Below, piece after piece: positions 1 through 12,900 of a DNA stretch of 64,000 nucleotides. Below the pieces are notes generated by a model, which was not told the DNA's origin, did no database searches, and was given only the letters and a program-made list of their open reading frames with translations. The stretch covers positions 190,679 to 254,678 of the forward strand of contig MNCI01025574.1 in NCBI GenBank assembly GCA_015680685.1, given 5' to 3'. Made by a program: the position numbers and the translations under genes. The DNA is from Gnetum montanum. Lineage: Eukaryota; Streptophyta; Gnetopsida; Gnetales; Gnetaceae. Positions within the stretch are counted from its first letter, which is position 1. Each line of letters begins with the position of its first letter.

Positions 1-338
1 AAAATCACTTTAAAGATAAAGAAGCTATTCTGGTCCCATCAAAATACCAAAGATTCTCTGAACCCTCTTGACTACTAGATTGTTCCACGGCATGACTACA
101 AATAGAGGCTCTCTTTCAACAACCCAATAGCAGTTCCCAAATGTTGCACAATAACGAAATTTACTACTAAAATGCTTTTAAGGCTTTTAAACACAAGCGC
201 TTCTATGGAAAAATTCTAATAGAAATTTCTATCGGGCAACAAGAACAATAAGAGCAATCTAAAAATCTCAAAATTACTTGCCAAGGATGATATTATCTAA
301 ACCACTAGCTAAGCAATATAAACAAAACAAAAAATGAA

Positions 339-1380
339 ATGCATAACTCACAGGACCATGACAAAGAGGCTGAAATCTTTATTCTAGCAAGCCATCTTGC
401 AAGTCATCTTCTTTACAAATCTTCCAAGTGTGATAATGATGCTCCTTTTTCCCCTCCGTGTCCCTGTTTCCTTATCCATCAGACTGATATGCGATGCCGA
501 ATGCATCGGCATCGATCATGGTAGCTGTTTGAAGGTAAGTTGCAGGTCATACCGCCTAAAATTCGAAATGAATCTTTCAGAAGGAAGAAGCCCTGTTTTA
601 GTGATGAAATAACTACACAAAATTTTTTTTTGAAGTTGCAGGGATGAACCAGAAACGCGCCTACTCGTTGTTTGCCCTTCGCTCTCTGCCTTTCGTCCTC
701 TGTTTTATTATTATTTTTTCTGCAGTGTATTTGTGGATGCGTGGGATAGAACCCCCAAAAACGTAGATTTCGATTTGGGTTTGGGTTTTTGCTTCTTGCG
801 TTTGCGTACTTCATAAACCGCGGGTCCACCGTAGTCTCAGCTACACTTGACCTTGATGATGATGAAGACGCGGTAGCGGCAGTTGCAGCAAAACAAATTT
901 CTTCTTCGTTCGGAACGGCTCTAACAGAGCAGGCCATCTGTAGATTCCTCCATTGATGTTGTTGTTGAAGCTTCCTGCAGTGCCACGGCCTTTGCCACAT
1001 AGGAAGAGGTTTTTGCGAGCTTTTGCAGTATTTTTGCAGCGTCCGTGCACCCACTGATCCACGGATTCCCCAGAATGCCCAAACAGAATCTATGAATTAG
1101 GGCTGCGAATTTCAGCAAATTAGGGCCGCGATTTTGCAGGCGACCTTAAATGGCCCGAATGTGCCGCGGCTGCCCCCAATGATCATCCTCGGTCTCCGTG
1201 AATGTGCTCTCCTGCTCTTGCGTTGCTGCTACCATCACCATTTTTCTGTGCATCCATCTCTATGGATCGGTCTCACAATTCTCAGTGGCAGCGACTGCGC
1301 ACCGTGGTCTCCTTACCTTGGTTTAATTTTCAATTTTTCCCCTATTCCTAAAGTCGATGGTATATTTTTCGATTTTTTTT
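339..1380. other. GC-richer stretch, possible unrecognised exon
   Basis: This stretch is visibly richer in G and C than the AT-rich DNA on both sides, especially 640-1330. Minus-strand open frames of 191, 73 and 65 codons overlap here, with low-complexity Ser and Asn runs. None shows a domain I recognise, and no frame is clearly better than the others. A plus-strand donor-like GTAAGT lies near 533. Two diverged ~23-bp tandem units built on ATTAGGG lie at 1096-1140. It could be a first exon or 5' UTR of a gene extending left of the window, or a decayed gene piece. I make no functional call. Confidence 0.2.
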
Positions 1381-1639
1381 AGATGCGAAACAGTAGACTC
1401 CGATCTTTCGTGTATTGGTTGATGCACGTTAAACAAGACCCTTTTTGGACACTCAACCAACCATATCTTTGGGGATGTGAACCAATTAGCAAAAGCTTGG
1501 GGAAGAAACATAATCCCAAGAAAAAATCACCATAACCTTATAAATCCTGCTCCATGAAATGGCCAAATGTGCCAACACCTAGGTGTACAGATCAATAACA
1601 TTACAAATTGTGATGTTCATGACACAAAATTGAAGACCA

Positions 1640-4550
1640 AAAACAATTAGATAACATACCCTCAAATGGCATGAAGACAATTGAAAAGATCACATGGTCC
1701 CAAGTGGTGGAGGCTCTTGAGGCTCCGACAAACCTTCTCCAACTTTAAGTGCATGCAACAGTTGAGGCTATTGTGGCTATTCAACTACTATTGCAACTTC
1801 TAGCAGGAGGTAGAAAGCATCCAAAAATGCTTCATTTTCTCCTCCTTACTCTGGGGATCATGCATGGTCCACGTAGCTTCACCAATGTGGGCCGAAATGG
1901 GTAGATCCCAAGGACATGGAATTGCTAGGAACATCTCTTTAGCGTTGATGAACTAGGTAGCGAATTATTTATGTTCAATGTCAAACACCCTAATTACATT
2001 TTGTAGCTCTTGGTAATCATTCATTCTTCTATCTAGGTTCTCATTAGTTGATTGTTGATTCTTGAATCGTGCCCTGAGAACTTTGAGTTCAACATTTACC
2101 ATCTCAATATTTTACTCGGTCTCCTTGTGGTGCTTGGACTCAGCCTTGTATAGCAAGTACAAGCTAGCCACCTACTTTTCAAGTTCTAATTGCAACTGTC
2201 TAGCAATCAGCATTACCAGATTTATGTATTAGAGAGTGACTAGTTTTACATATTCTATCATTTTTTTTCAATTTGCAACTCCTTAAGGTGGATCTCCACT
2301 TCATTGTAGGCATCTATCCCATCAATGATGAGCTACCACACCTCTCTTCCTTGCTAAAGTTTCTAGAGGGCCTCATTTACTTTTACTTTAGCCACTTGGA
2401 TATGCTTCTCATTCACCTCCTTCTAGAAGCCAACTTGGTCTCTGTAGTGATTCTTAACTTTTTCAAATTTAAGAGCCTCATTTTTCTAGGTGGCAATTTC
2501 AATAGTAGATTTCTAGCATAAGGCATGGACTTCCTCCATATATGGATTGTGACTTGCCAATTTTCTCAATTTTATATTTTTTATGGCTAACTACTCCTAC
2601 TGTTGATGAATGAATTCTTGCATCTATTGTTTTTATGCATCAATATGTCATAGACAATGATTTTTTATGGTTAATGTTTTATTTTCTTGATGCATTTGAA
2701 CAAATTCCTTTTGAACTAAATAGGTTTTTTCTTCTACTATGGGCTGGTTAAAGATGGCCATCACCATTCCATTCTCAACTTTTTTTAATCATTCTTGAAG
2801 CTACCAAAAAGCTTCATCTCTAGTTATTACAATGTTAAGAAGTGCAAGATTAGCAAAATGGGCACATAGTTTAGTAACCTCCATGGACAACCATTGCTTT
2901 TGTGCTTGAGCCATTTCAAGTTTCCCTTCCAAGATGATGCATTTTCCCTTTACTTTGAGTAGCTTTGACTGGGTTGTAGTAATGTTATCTAGAAAATCAA
3001 AGATGTCTAGAATTAGTTGCCCAGCCCCCACCAGTCGATCTAGCAACATTTCATGCTAGGTTACACTCAATCTTTCATTGACAGTTCTTGTGGATGTCTA
3101 CACATCTATAACTGTAGATACATCTGGTACAGATGTTGCAGGTGTGTTAAGTACTTTAGCAATTTGGTCAGCAACTACTTCTTTAGTTGTCTCTTGCCCT
3201 AGGTGCTGGATCACCAATATAGTTTTTCCCTCATCCTCCTTCAAACACACCAAAAATGAGGTGGCATTCCCAAAGATTTTTGGGAATAAATAATATTGAG
3301 AAAGATAAATTGTCACCTCTTAGGCACTAGGATTCAATCTCATGGGTAGCTATATTCATTAGGCTAGAAATATCAGTCCACCCCCTTCCATCTAGTTAAT
3401 TGTTTAAGCCACTTTATTAAGGTGACTCATCACAAGTTGATATATAGATGGATATCCACCATTCATTCCTGCTTGCTACTCCTACTATTTCAATAGCTAC
3501 TCTGGGATCTTATGCAAGTGTTCTATGGTAAAATAGACTTCCAATGTTATTTCCTAAGTAGGTGGTGGAGGTGGCAGTTGTTGCTCCTCTTCCTTAGACA
3601 TAGTAGCCATTTTATCTTTCATCATTTTGGACCAAGAGGCAATCGGAGTATGCCTAATCATGTCATTGGCGTAGTGGATTATCCTTACCCTTTTGCAAAT
3701 TTTTTGGATGAGGCATGAAAAAGGCATGGTTTTCCTTCCACGTTCATTCTCTTTGAAACACTTTTCTATTTCTAGATAGATTAAATATGGAAGGTTTGCT
3801 AGAAACCTTCACTTAGAGCAACACATGCTTAGGTAGAGAATGCAGTCACCTTACTAGGCCTCAATGTTGGATTAAGGTGATAGACCACTATCTTAAAATA
3901 TACATATTTCATTAGTGTGAGCATGCTAAACTCCTTATGATCAACCATGTAACACCATTGGGTCCACTCTTTTTTGGCCTTTGCATTAGCTTACGTAGAC
4001 AACCTTGCAAGTTATGTATTAGAATCAAGCAACCTAAGAGCTTGTGTGATGGATTTAGCCAAATAAGACACTTGAATATCCTTGATCTTCATAGTGGAAC
4101 CTATCCTTTTGTTGTTCCAAAAGAGGTATGTCTCTCCCATGGACCACTCCCCACTGGAAGTGATGATTGGCCACATGGGAGAGTTTTGCAATTGTATCTT
4201 TACCTCTACTAGAGCATGCTCTAAGAATGGTCTAAAGTTTAGTTCATTGATAATTAAGCATTGGACATCATAGGGCTTGATTGTATCAAGGTAGGCTTGC
4301 ATCAGTGTGAATTCAAGTCTCAGAACAAGCCTTGGTACCTCTCCTCATTTTGATTATTCTGTTGCAACCTCTTCTTTAGGAATCTATCAAACCAATTCTA
4401 CTTCGGGCTTCTCTCGAAGAGGTCTTGTTGCATGAGTTTCTTCTTCCTATTCTCATGCTTGTTCTTGTTCGCCCCTTCCAATTCTAGGTCATCCTCCCAC
4501 TTGTGGTCATTTTGGTCTAGGTGCCATTTTTGATCCCAACATGACCATGG
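1640..4550 (-). pseudogene. Long decayed minus-strand reading frame, unknown, probably element-borne
   Basis: Reading leftward from about 4550, a protein-like hydrophilic sequence can be followed almost to 1640, roughly 950 codons, with several stops and frame changes. It begins with a charged segment rich in Lys, Asn, Gln and Glu. The best-kept blocks are 4012-4302, 3098-3316 and 2801-3049. The last of these has the heptad-like Leu/Lys/Glu pattern of a coiled coil. I see no RT, integrase, protease or zinc-knuckle motif. It starts just below an LTR-like region, so it may be a gag or accessory ORF of an LTR element whose 5' LTR lies at 4600-5700. Alternatively it is the extra ORF of the Tat-like element to the right. 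A decayed host gene is not excluded. Confidence 0.4.
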
Positions 4551-4599
4551 GTTAGCAACTATTGTGTAACATGAAACAATTTGAAATACCTTATCTTGT

Positions 4600-5700
4600 T
4601 AGGAGCGTTAAACCTAGTTATGTTGTGATTATGGATTATTTGATCAATTTTAATTATTAGTTTATTTGTATTTTTATGTTAATAAATGATTATAGTCATA
4701 TTGGAGGTTGTTGAAATGGTTAGACTCTCAAATTTTGATGGTTTAATATCATTGTATTCATTAATACTTTGGGGGACAAAAAATTTTCTTTAAAAACCTT
4801 AAGGTTCGCAACCCCTACAATGAAAAGCATACCTTTGTTAGCTATAAGATCAAAAAATGAAGTGATTTGGGCAAATATTCAAAATGTTATGGGCTCTGGA
4901 AGGTTTTGGGCTTTGAAAAAATGGTAAAAACTCCCCTCTTGTTGTGAACCAAATGATAAAAAATTGCAAAGTGTTCAGCTATATTTATAGACTTTTTACT
5001 TTGCATAGACAAGGCCTAGTCAATGGGGTCCCCATCAACAAGGTTTGGTGCATCGACTAGGCCTAGTTGACATGGCTATTAACCATCATTAAATTTGGTA
5101 AGACTTTGAAAATACAAGGAGTTTTTGAGTGAAATTGGAGTCAAATGCAAGCCCAAAAAGCCATGAACATGATGAAAATAGTAAAAGAGAATGTTGAAGC
5201 TCAGAAAATTGAGAAAATGGTTGTAAAATGAAGTTTTATGAAAGTTGAAGAAGCACAAAACTTGAGGCATTATGGGGCACATAAAAGATATGATTGCGGC
5301 AATGTCTAAGGTAAGGGGCTTAACTATCCAAACCAAAAGATATGTAAGTGGGTCCTCCCCATAGTAGGCACATGCCCTTTTACCCTTGCATAACCTTAAC
5401 TAAGGAGTCCATGAGCTCCACAATTGATTAATGATTATTAAAAGTTAAGGACCAACCTAGAAGAATCTATTCAAAAATTCCAACCTGTTAAAGTAAGACA
5501 TTGAGCATAACATGGAAACCGAAAGTGAGGTGACTTACAAGTAGCATAGATGTATGATTGAGAATGTAGGATGGAATCCCAAACTAAGATCATAAGAAGT
5601 CCCTTGTGGATTTTGTGTTTAAAATGACCTAAGAAGATCCATCCTTAGTCCAGATCAAAACCAACTGCTTTGAGTGTTTTCACATCACCACTCTAAGATT
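4600..5700 (-). repeat. LTR-like region with minus-strand TATA box
   Basis: A minus-strand TATAAATA lies at 4982-4989. A word reading cacaacaagag on the minus strand lies downstream at 4937-4946. On the upstream side are repeats of cctagtcaatgggg-type words. The same three elements recur in the same order at 12470-12720, so these two regions look like diverged LTRs of minus-strand elements. The exact ends were not found, and the spacing between the words differs between the two regions. It may be the 3' LTR of the Tat-like element or the 5' LTR of a second element to the left. Confidence 0.35.
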
Positions 5701-6700
5701 GATCCACCTTCTTGAGATACAAGAGTGCTTCACAAAACAACCATCATTCCATATATAGAAGAAAAGAGAAGTAGGAAGTGAGAGAGGGCCTTATTTAGAG
5801 GAAACCTTCAGGCATGGGTAACATTTTTTTCTATTCCTATAACCAATGCTTGTAGCCTATGTATTTATCTAAGGGATATGCTTTGAATTCCCATCATGTT
5901 TTTTTCTTACTCTCCCCCTTTTTTTTTCTTTTTGGATGAAAACTACACCATGCAAAGACTTGATTTGACTTCCTATTATTGGTCAACATGGAATGGTAAG
6001 AAGTTAATGAAAACACTTAAGTATCTAAGTAGAAGAGTACAAAGAGTATTAAGTCCTCTTAAAGTCACATACTATGCAAACCTTTGGATCCTTCACAATT
6101 CCAAAAGCTACCAAGGTCACCAATTTATTAAATGTTTATTTAATGAAAGGGATCTCAAATTTACAAAACAAGGAAAGTGATAGAGTTTGTGGATGGGTGG
6201 ATGATGTGGACTCATTGCCTATTCCATGAAAATTAAACCATGTCTTACTCATTAAATATCAAAATTCAAAAATAGAAACTAGATTTTAATAATTAAAACA
6301 TTAAGTACAATCCAACATTAGTAAATAGCAATGTTGGCACTATGTCCTATAGTAATAAAGCACTTTTATTAACCAAAAATAATTAAAATTCACAAAATAA
6401 TAAATTAAAATATATAAGAAAGTATAAAATATTCAAGAAAGATAAATCATACTAATGATGTGGTAAACAAAAAATAGTGTAAAATAGGAAAAAGTTCTAG
6501 AAATCAAACAGGTGTAAAATAAACAACTATAAAGAAAAAAATGTGTGAAATAAAAAAAAAATGAAGAGCCAAATTCATGATTAACATAGATGGCCATCCC
6601 CCCCATGACTGTGTTAATGGGAAAAGATGTGGAATATAGAGCGTGGTTGTCCATGCGATGAGGTAGTAATTGCACTAGATTGTCTTGGCTCTAGGAAAGG
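5700..6700. other. AT-rich spacer
   Basis: No coding motif was recognised here. Short open frames (5896-6180 plus, 6433-6675 minus) are AT-driven and have no family signature. If the flanking LTR assignment is right, this is the noncoding part between integrase and the 3' LTR of the minus-strand gypsy element. Confidence 0.4.
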
Positions 6701-6719
6701 TTTTGCTTGTTGGATGTTG

Positions 6720-7700
6720 ACCAACTACTTTGTGTGTGGGCTCTCAGGTTTGTAGGCTAACATGATCCCAAAGGAAAAGGTTTTGTCAATTATATAAGCT
6801 CCCTTCCACAACATTTGAAACTTTACTTTCTATGGTACATGTGTGGGGTTCCAGTAGAGCACCTTATTTCTCAGTTGAAATATTACTTTTCAAATTCTAA
6901 GGTCATGACACTTCTTGTTGTATGCCTTGTGCACTTCATTTGAAGATAGGACCACTAATCAATTTTCATCTAGCACATTTAGGTTGATCAATCTTTCTCT
7001 TTATGCTAGGCTCAGGTCAAAGTCCAAGTCACATGCTATTAAAGTTGTATAGAGCTTGGATTGGATAGGAAGTGTTGGAAGTTTTCCGTACACAAGCTCA
7101 TAGGAAGAGTAGCCTATGGGAGTTTCCATGTGGAGTGGTAGGACATCATTAAGTTTTGTGCTCTAGTTTCTCCTATATTTACTTACAGTTCTTGTTAGGA
7201 TCTTTGTAATCTCCCTATTGGTGACTTTTGCTTGACCATTGGCTTGGGGGTGATAGGGTGTTATTAATTTATGTTCAACCCCTAAGCAATGCATTAACTT
7301 CTAAAATTTGGCACCTATAAAATGGATTTCATTGTTAGAAATCAATGCATGTGGCATACCAAACCTATTTACAATATGTTGTTGTACAAATCAAATAATA
7401 ATGGATGATGTATAGTTGGTGATGACTACTACTTTTGCTCATTTGGTGTATTAGTTAATTGCAACGATGATGTACATATTTCTAATGGACATAGGTGTGA
7501 TGGGATTCATGAATTCTATGCCCCATATATCAAAGGGCTCCAATGGTTGAATCCACTATTGAGGACCTTCCATTTGAGTAGTCATCACACCATCTCATTG
7601 ACAACACTCATAGAATTAAACAAACTGATGGGCATCCATGAAGATTATAGCCTAATAGTATTATATCATCAGGATTTTAATGGTTGTGCATCTCCTTACA
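6720..7700 (-). pseudogene. Integrase remnant of Tat/Athila-like element
   Basis: The family enzyme inserts the cDNA into host DNA. Here the conserved central part of the core is readable: an SNNEIHF block where active copies have a S-D-N-G-T-HF motif, then HKLITPYHPQANGQAKVTNREI, shown here in pieces between about 7195 and 7385. The Asp of the SDNG motif reads as Asn. The C-terminal part with the GKxxxxWxGPY-type motif lies at 6780-6850. Several stops separate the pieces. The upstream zinc-binding end falls in 7700-7950 and is too decayed to call residue by residue. Confidence 0.7.
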
Positions 7701-7999
7701 TAGTGGCATCCACAAGGGCCTTCGTGAGCATCCTAGAAAATGCACAATTAGTCCACATTAGGGACACACCAACGAACTAGGACATCAGCACACACCTTGT
7801 AAAGGTGTCTATTGATTTTTATGAAGTACTTAGCCTAATGAAGAAACTATTATTTTTTTTCTATAAAGTCCATATTTTGTGCCATCTCTTGAGTGAGAAG
7901 ATAAGTGAGGATGCCATCATACCATTTTTATTCAATGGGCACTTGGTCACTTATTACTCTTGTAAAGAGAAATTCGTCCAGAAATTGATTAGAGAGCGA

Positions 8000-9592
8000 A
8001 CTGTCCTCCTCTTTATTATCCCATATTAACTTAGAGAGATGGTCAGAAACCACATACCTAGTGTCTTTTCAATCTACCATTGTGAGATCAAATTCCTGCA
8101 AGATCATGAGCCACTGTATGATACGAGGGCTCACTATTGGCTTATTCATTAGGAAGTGAATGGCACTGTGATTTGTGTGCATAAATACTTTGTAGCCAAG
8201 CACATAGTGCTTGAAATTTTTGAGAGAATACACCACTACAATTGATCATTTTTTAGTTGTGGTGTAATTCAATTGCACATCCACAATGTTTTGAATTCTA
8301 CCATGGATGTGATATGGATGCTTCTTAGCATCTAGCTATGTAACCACAACTCCCAAGATATAATTAGATGAATTTTTCATTATATGAAATGTTTTAGACT
8401 AGTTTGGTGCCCATAGGATTGGAGTTTCTACAAGTTTTTCATTTAACTATTGGAATGCATGTTCACACTTCTTAATCTAGATGAATGGAGCATCTTTCTA
8501 TGTAAGCTCAACCAATGACTTTACAATCTTAGAGAAATTCTCTATAAATGGCTAGTACTAGCCAATGTGTCTAAGGAATGATCATATGTCTTTGACTATC
8601 TCTAGTTCATGTGTGATTCCTTGGATGATGCTTATCTTTTCAAGGCCTACCTAAATCCTTTCCTGAGTAATTTTGTGCCCCAGTACTATGCCCTCTTGGA
8701 CCATTAAATGGCTTTTTTGCCAATTGAGCCTATGGTTTGTTTCAACACATCATTTTAGTACTTACTTAAGGCAATCTAGGGCTTTCTCAAGGCAGTCTAC
8801 CTTGCTACCAATATTTTGTTGAAAAATACTAAGGACTAGGCATTGAAATGTTGCAAGGGCATTGCATAGATTGAATGACATCTTGTAATATGCAAAATTT
8901 TCCTAGGAACTCATGTATGTTGTTTTGGCCTGATCTTCTGGTGCAATATGGATTTGGTTATAGCCATCATAACCATCCAAGAATGTATAATAGCAATGCC
9001 CAGATATGGTGTCCAACACTTGGTCCACAAATGATAATGGAGAATGATCTTTAAATGTTGCCATATTCATCAACCTAAAGTCGATGCATACCTACCATTT
9101 GCAACCTTTCTTTGGCCTAATTATGAGTGGGCTAACCTACTTACTATCCGTGATGGGATAGATGAACCCTACCTTGAGGAGTTATTCAATTTCCTCTTTG
9201 ATGATCTACTTCAACTTGGGATTGAGCCATCTCTATGGTTGCCTTCTTGGCTTCATGGCTAGTTTAGTGTAGATATGATGTTGGCATATTCTTGAAACAA
9301 TTCTAGTTAGTTTAGGATATGACTAAGAAAATGTTGTTAGCCATTTTTTGACCACCTTCAATAGCTTATCTTTTTTTTTTAAAGAATGATTTGCATTGAT
9401 TATAACCATCTTTTCATTTTTCAAAAATACATACTCCATGTCAATTAGTAGAGTTTTTAACTCTAAGGGATCTAGCTTGAAATTATCAAGGATTACAAAC
9501 TCTTTCCAATAGGTATCATCATCTTCATCATCACAGAGTTGGTGATGAACTTGCTCAAGTTCATCCATGCTCTCGATAGAAGCACATGTCAA
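8000..9592 (-). pseudogene. RT and RNase H remnant of Tat/Athila-like element
   Basis: The stretch 9323-9592 is an 89-codon open piece corresponding to the linker before RT; it contains a PLELKTLLIDMEYVFL block typical of this branch. RT motif A is readable at 8950-8995 as TFLDGYDGYNQI. The finger and thumb blocks follow, including VQEGIVLGHKI and a FIENFSKIVKSL block. At the place of the catalytic F-M-D-D motif, near 8790-8840, the frame jumps from IFQQNI straight to CLEKALDCLK, so the metal-binding box appears deleted. RNase H continues to about 8000. It is inactive. Confidence 0.7.
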
Positions 9593-9819
9593 ACTCTTAG
9601 AGGATTCTATACATTGTGTGTTGCTATCAGAGTCAACTATCAGCCATTGGGTGCCTTCCTATTTTGTGGCTACTACATACAGTCACCTTTGGATATCAAT
9701 TTTATGTGTACATTGATTGTATGCTCTAATGAATGTGCTTTTAATGAACTAGATTCTCTGCATGCAATTGCACCCATTATTGTTGTACATGATGCATGGA
9801 ACATGCTTCTTCTCTAGTC

Positions 9820-10215
9820 AAGCAAATTCATTCTCCTCAGATATTTTTAAGAAGAGGTTCCTAATACCTATTCGTGCATCAACAATGCTTAAGCATGCAC
9901 ATCCCATAATGATGGGGAAGTCACCTTTGTATTATTCTACCTTAATCACCAAAAAATCAATAGGATAGGACCATCCACAAACTATAGTTACAATGTCCTC
10001 CAATAATCCCAAAGAGATAGTGATTGACTAGTTAGCCAATTCCAAATGGATGTTGCTTTTCTTAAGAGGTGGAAGGTTCTAGGCCTTGTACATGTCATGG
10101 AAGATGAAATTGACACCAAAACTAGAATCAAGAAGAGCCTTGCATGGCTCATGTCCATCATTCTATAAGTAAATGAGAGGACTTCCCAAGTCAAATGTCT
10201 TTGTGAAAAGGTTGC
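9820..10215 (-). pseudogene. Retropepsin-like aspartic protease remnant
   Basis: The minus-strand frame reads LGSPLIY, then KALLDSSFGVNFIFHDMY. This corresponds to the active-site D-L-G-A-S-I-N region of plant gypsy proteases, with the DLG triad altered. It is followed by LELAN-SITISLGLLEDIV and YPIDFLVI and PIIMGCACLSIVDA, matching the flap and the I-L-G-R-P-F-L segment. It sits between gag and RT as expected. Substitutions and stops make it inactive. Confidence 0.65.
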
Positions 10216-10299
10216 CAGCCTTGATCCAATCAGAGACAACATGGGTTAACATTACAATGCATATTTGAGGTAGCATTTGGTTTGAAGGATCCTTGAATG

Positions 10300-11668
10300 T
10301 GTTTGATGTAGAGGTTGAGGATGGTAAAGATATAGGATGACTAGCTACATTAGGTTGTCAGGGTTTTGCAGGAATATTGAATTAGAAAAATGGTCATTTC
10401 TTGGATAAATTTTCTAAACCACTTGGTTGGAATGCCAATTGTAAATATATAACCCTCATAGCATTTTCTTGCTATGGTTTTGGTAGAATTTTTCCTTCCA
10501 TAGATGGAGCAAAAGGTAACTGGGTTGAGGGTAGAGGGATGTATACAGACAGATGTGGAGGATGGTAAGGATATGGGGTTTTTACTTGGGTAGATGATGA
10601 ATGAATTTGATGGTACCCTAGAGGGTAATAGTGATGCTGGAATGAGGCATGGCTAGCAGAGCCACATGGAGAAATGAGTTGCTAAACATAGTACCCATAT
10701 GGATCTAGTTATCTGTAAGGGTACTATTTTCTTGACATTGGCATCCCCCATGACTATGATTGCTATCATTATTGGTATTGCTCATAGGATTATGGTGGAG
10801 CTTCACTTGGATAGTAAGCTTGTTGTTGCTAGTGGAACTGCCTTTGATTGCCTTGAAGATAAGCTAATCATTTTGTTGTTTTCCTTCTTGTCTCCTTGCC
10901 TCATTATCATCAATGGTGTTCTTTGTTATGCTATCATTCATTGTGGACCTAGTGATTAATATTGTCCTACTATTCACCTCCATCATGATTGTTCCTCTTG
11001 TAGCATTTTTTAAAATCAAAAAAAGAGAAAGAAGAAGATGCAAATGAAGAGGGTAAATAAGGAGGATGATAGCCTTCACCATGGTATCTATTAACCTCCC
11101 TTCGGTTACCACAACCACATTTTTTAGTTTAATTATCATCTTCATGATTATTCAAGCTCTTGCCTTGACTACCATCTCTTCCTAAACTTGGATTATTGAT
11201 AGTAAATTGTAGGTTTAGGGTCACACCCACATCACCAGTAACAAGGGGTGGAGAATTTTCCCATTGAGAGCGCACAGAGGAAGGGTTCTCATTGTCATCT
11301 TGGTTTAGCAAGAATAATGGATTGGTGAATCATTTTCCCTTTGCAAACTCATGATTCTTCTCCTAGTGTTGATCTCTCCGGTGTTGTGTTTCAGTTGGAC
11401 AATAGTCCCAGTAGTTGTAGTCATGCACAATGTACTTCTCTTGAAGATCTTGGATGTCTAACTTATTAATAGTTTGAAGCATCATCGCGGACACAAATAA
11501 ATTGGGAGGCATTACAATATTACCTTCCATATCATGCCATTACAGTTGTTCATCCTGATGTAGGATGAAGGTAAAGTGAGACATATGCTCATTTGGATGA
11601 CTATATACCACTTTGCACTCTTGTGGGACTAATGGTTTAGCATTGTCATGCTTGTGAGAAGAAGACAT
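10300..11668 (-). pseudogene. Gag remnant of Tat/Athila-like element
   Basis: A start codon at 11668-11666 opens a hydrophilic frame beginning MSSSHKHDNAKPLVPQ, placed about 130 bases downstream of the primer site. It can be followed for some 270 codons with a few stops, and later parts are rich in Asn, Gly, Arg and His. A Cys-Gly-Cys-Gly-rich patch occurs near 11100 but no complete CCHC knuckle is readable. Position and orientation relative to the protease support gag. The start choice rests on being the first Met after the primer site. Confidence 0.5.
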
Positions 11669-11798
11669 TTTACAAGAAGTAAAATAATTAATGTGCTTTT
11701 GTAATTATATTATTTGAGCATAATGTTGACCTTAAGGTTCATCCAACAATATTAATAGTGTTCACTAAACCTAGATAGCACACATTTCAAACAAAAAG

Positions 11799-11818
11799 TG
11801 TCCCCAGCAATAGTGCTA
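11799..11818 (-). promoter_or_regulatory. Primer binding site of Tat/Athila-like element
   Basis: On the minus strand this reads agcactattgctggggacac. It matches the TGGCGCCGTTGCCGGGGA-type primer site of Tat/Athila elements with several C-to-T and G-to-A changes, as expected from methylation decay. It lies about 130 bases before the gag start and directly beside the presumed 5' LTR. Confidence 0.6.
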
Positions 11819-11819
11819 A

Positions 11820-12900
11820 TGATTTGTAGTGAGGTACTCCTATGCCCAACCATACGAATCATAAATCATTCATGCACGATCCAGTCAAATTTTGTGGACT
11901 CTATAGTTTTCTGGTGCACTAGTTCTATAGGAAGTGAACTTTACGTTGAGGATGTCCATTGTCTTTCCAACTACACTTGTGATGCTCAAGGATAGTGTAA
12001 TTGAGGCACATGATTTTTATCATTTTATATTTTATGGTTTTGGTGCTAAAAATCAATAGGATAGAGAATAAGTAATTTAATAGCTACTTTAATCTAATGG
12101 GCTAACTATTATTCAACTAGTCATAACATAAGTATCTAGTCCTACTTATTGTACACATCCTAAACACATATAATGTTGCTGGGTTACCAAGCATTAAGCA
12201 TTGCTTGGATTAGCAAATGTCATACACATGCTCAAAGCGGTCATACTTATGTGTTTACTTAATTTCTATTTAGCTTATCTCACTTAATTACTTAATTAGC
12301 TTAATTACTGAAGAACATTGAATAAATAACTAAAACAATTAAATAAATAAATAAAATATTAAGCTATCTAGAATGCTACAAGGTTCATGAAGAAGTTCGT
12401 CTTTATTGCCGCACACACTATCGTGCTTAGGTACAATAGTGCTCAAATAAAGATCCATATACTCAATGACTCTTGTTGTGGGCACTCAAGAAAATATTCT
12501 GACTCTTAAATGTAAAAACTACAACAGCTTCACTGCACTATCACAAGGTGATGCCTAAACATGGTTGGTTGAAACATATTTATAGGCAAGAATAGACCCC
12601 ACATCAATTGGGCCATGTCAATGCATCAAATGATGCATCGATGGGGCCTAGTCAATGTGGCTCAGTTAATGGGGCCTAGTCGATGAGGCCTTGTTGACGT
12701 AGCCAATTAGTGACTCATCAAAGATGATTTAACTAAATAATTAATCCACCATGGTTTGATGGCATAGATATTTAAGTAACTTTTGCCTTTGCTTTTGACA
12801 CTATGATTCTTCTATCCTTTCCTACCTTTATTTTGGTATCTTCTACTTTGGATGATAAAGATGCGATCATCATGTCCAGTGTTTGGTAACAAATGGAAAA
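11820..12900 (-). repeat. Presumed 5' LTR of Tat/Athila-like element
   Basis: The plus strand begins TG directly next to the primer site, as expected for the end of a minus-strand LTR. A minus-strand TATAAATA lies at 12577-12584. Repeated cctagtcgatgagg-type words lie upstream of it, as in 4990-5090. The outer end was not located. Calling this an LTR rests on position plus the shared promoter block. Confidence 0.45.

Larger units (their letters stand above)
6700..11820 (-). mobile_element. Decayed Ty3/gypsy element, Tat/Athila-like
   Basis: Read on the minus strand, the order is primer site, gag, protease, RT, RNase H, integrase, which is the Ty3/gypsy order. Integrase is plain at 7100-7400, where the frame reads RFGMPHALISNNEIHF and then TPYHPQANGQA. 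The downstream words PIGYSSYELVYGK and MLWKGAY match the integrase C-terminus of the Athila/Tat branch, and there is no chromodomain. RNase H at 8080-8190 reads MHTNHSAIHFLMNK and VVSDHLSKL. Stops and frameshifts occur throughout, so it cannot make a working polyprotein. The PBS also fits this branch. Confidence 0.8.
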
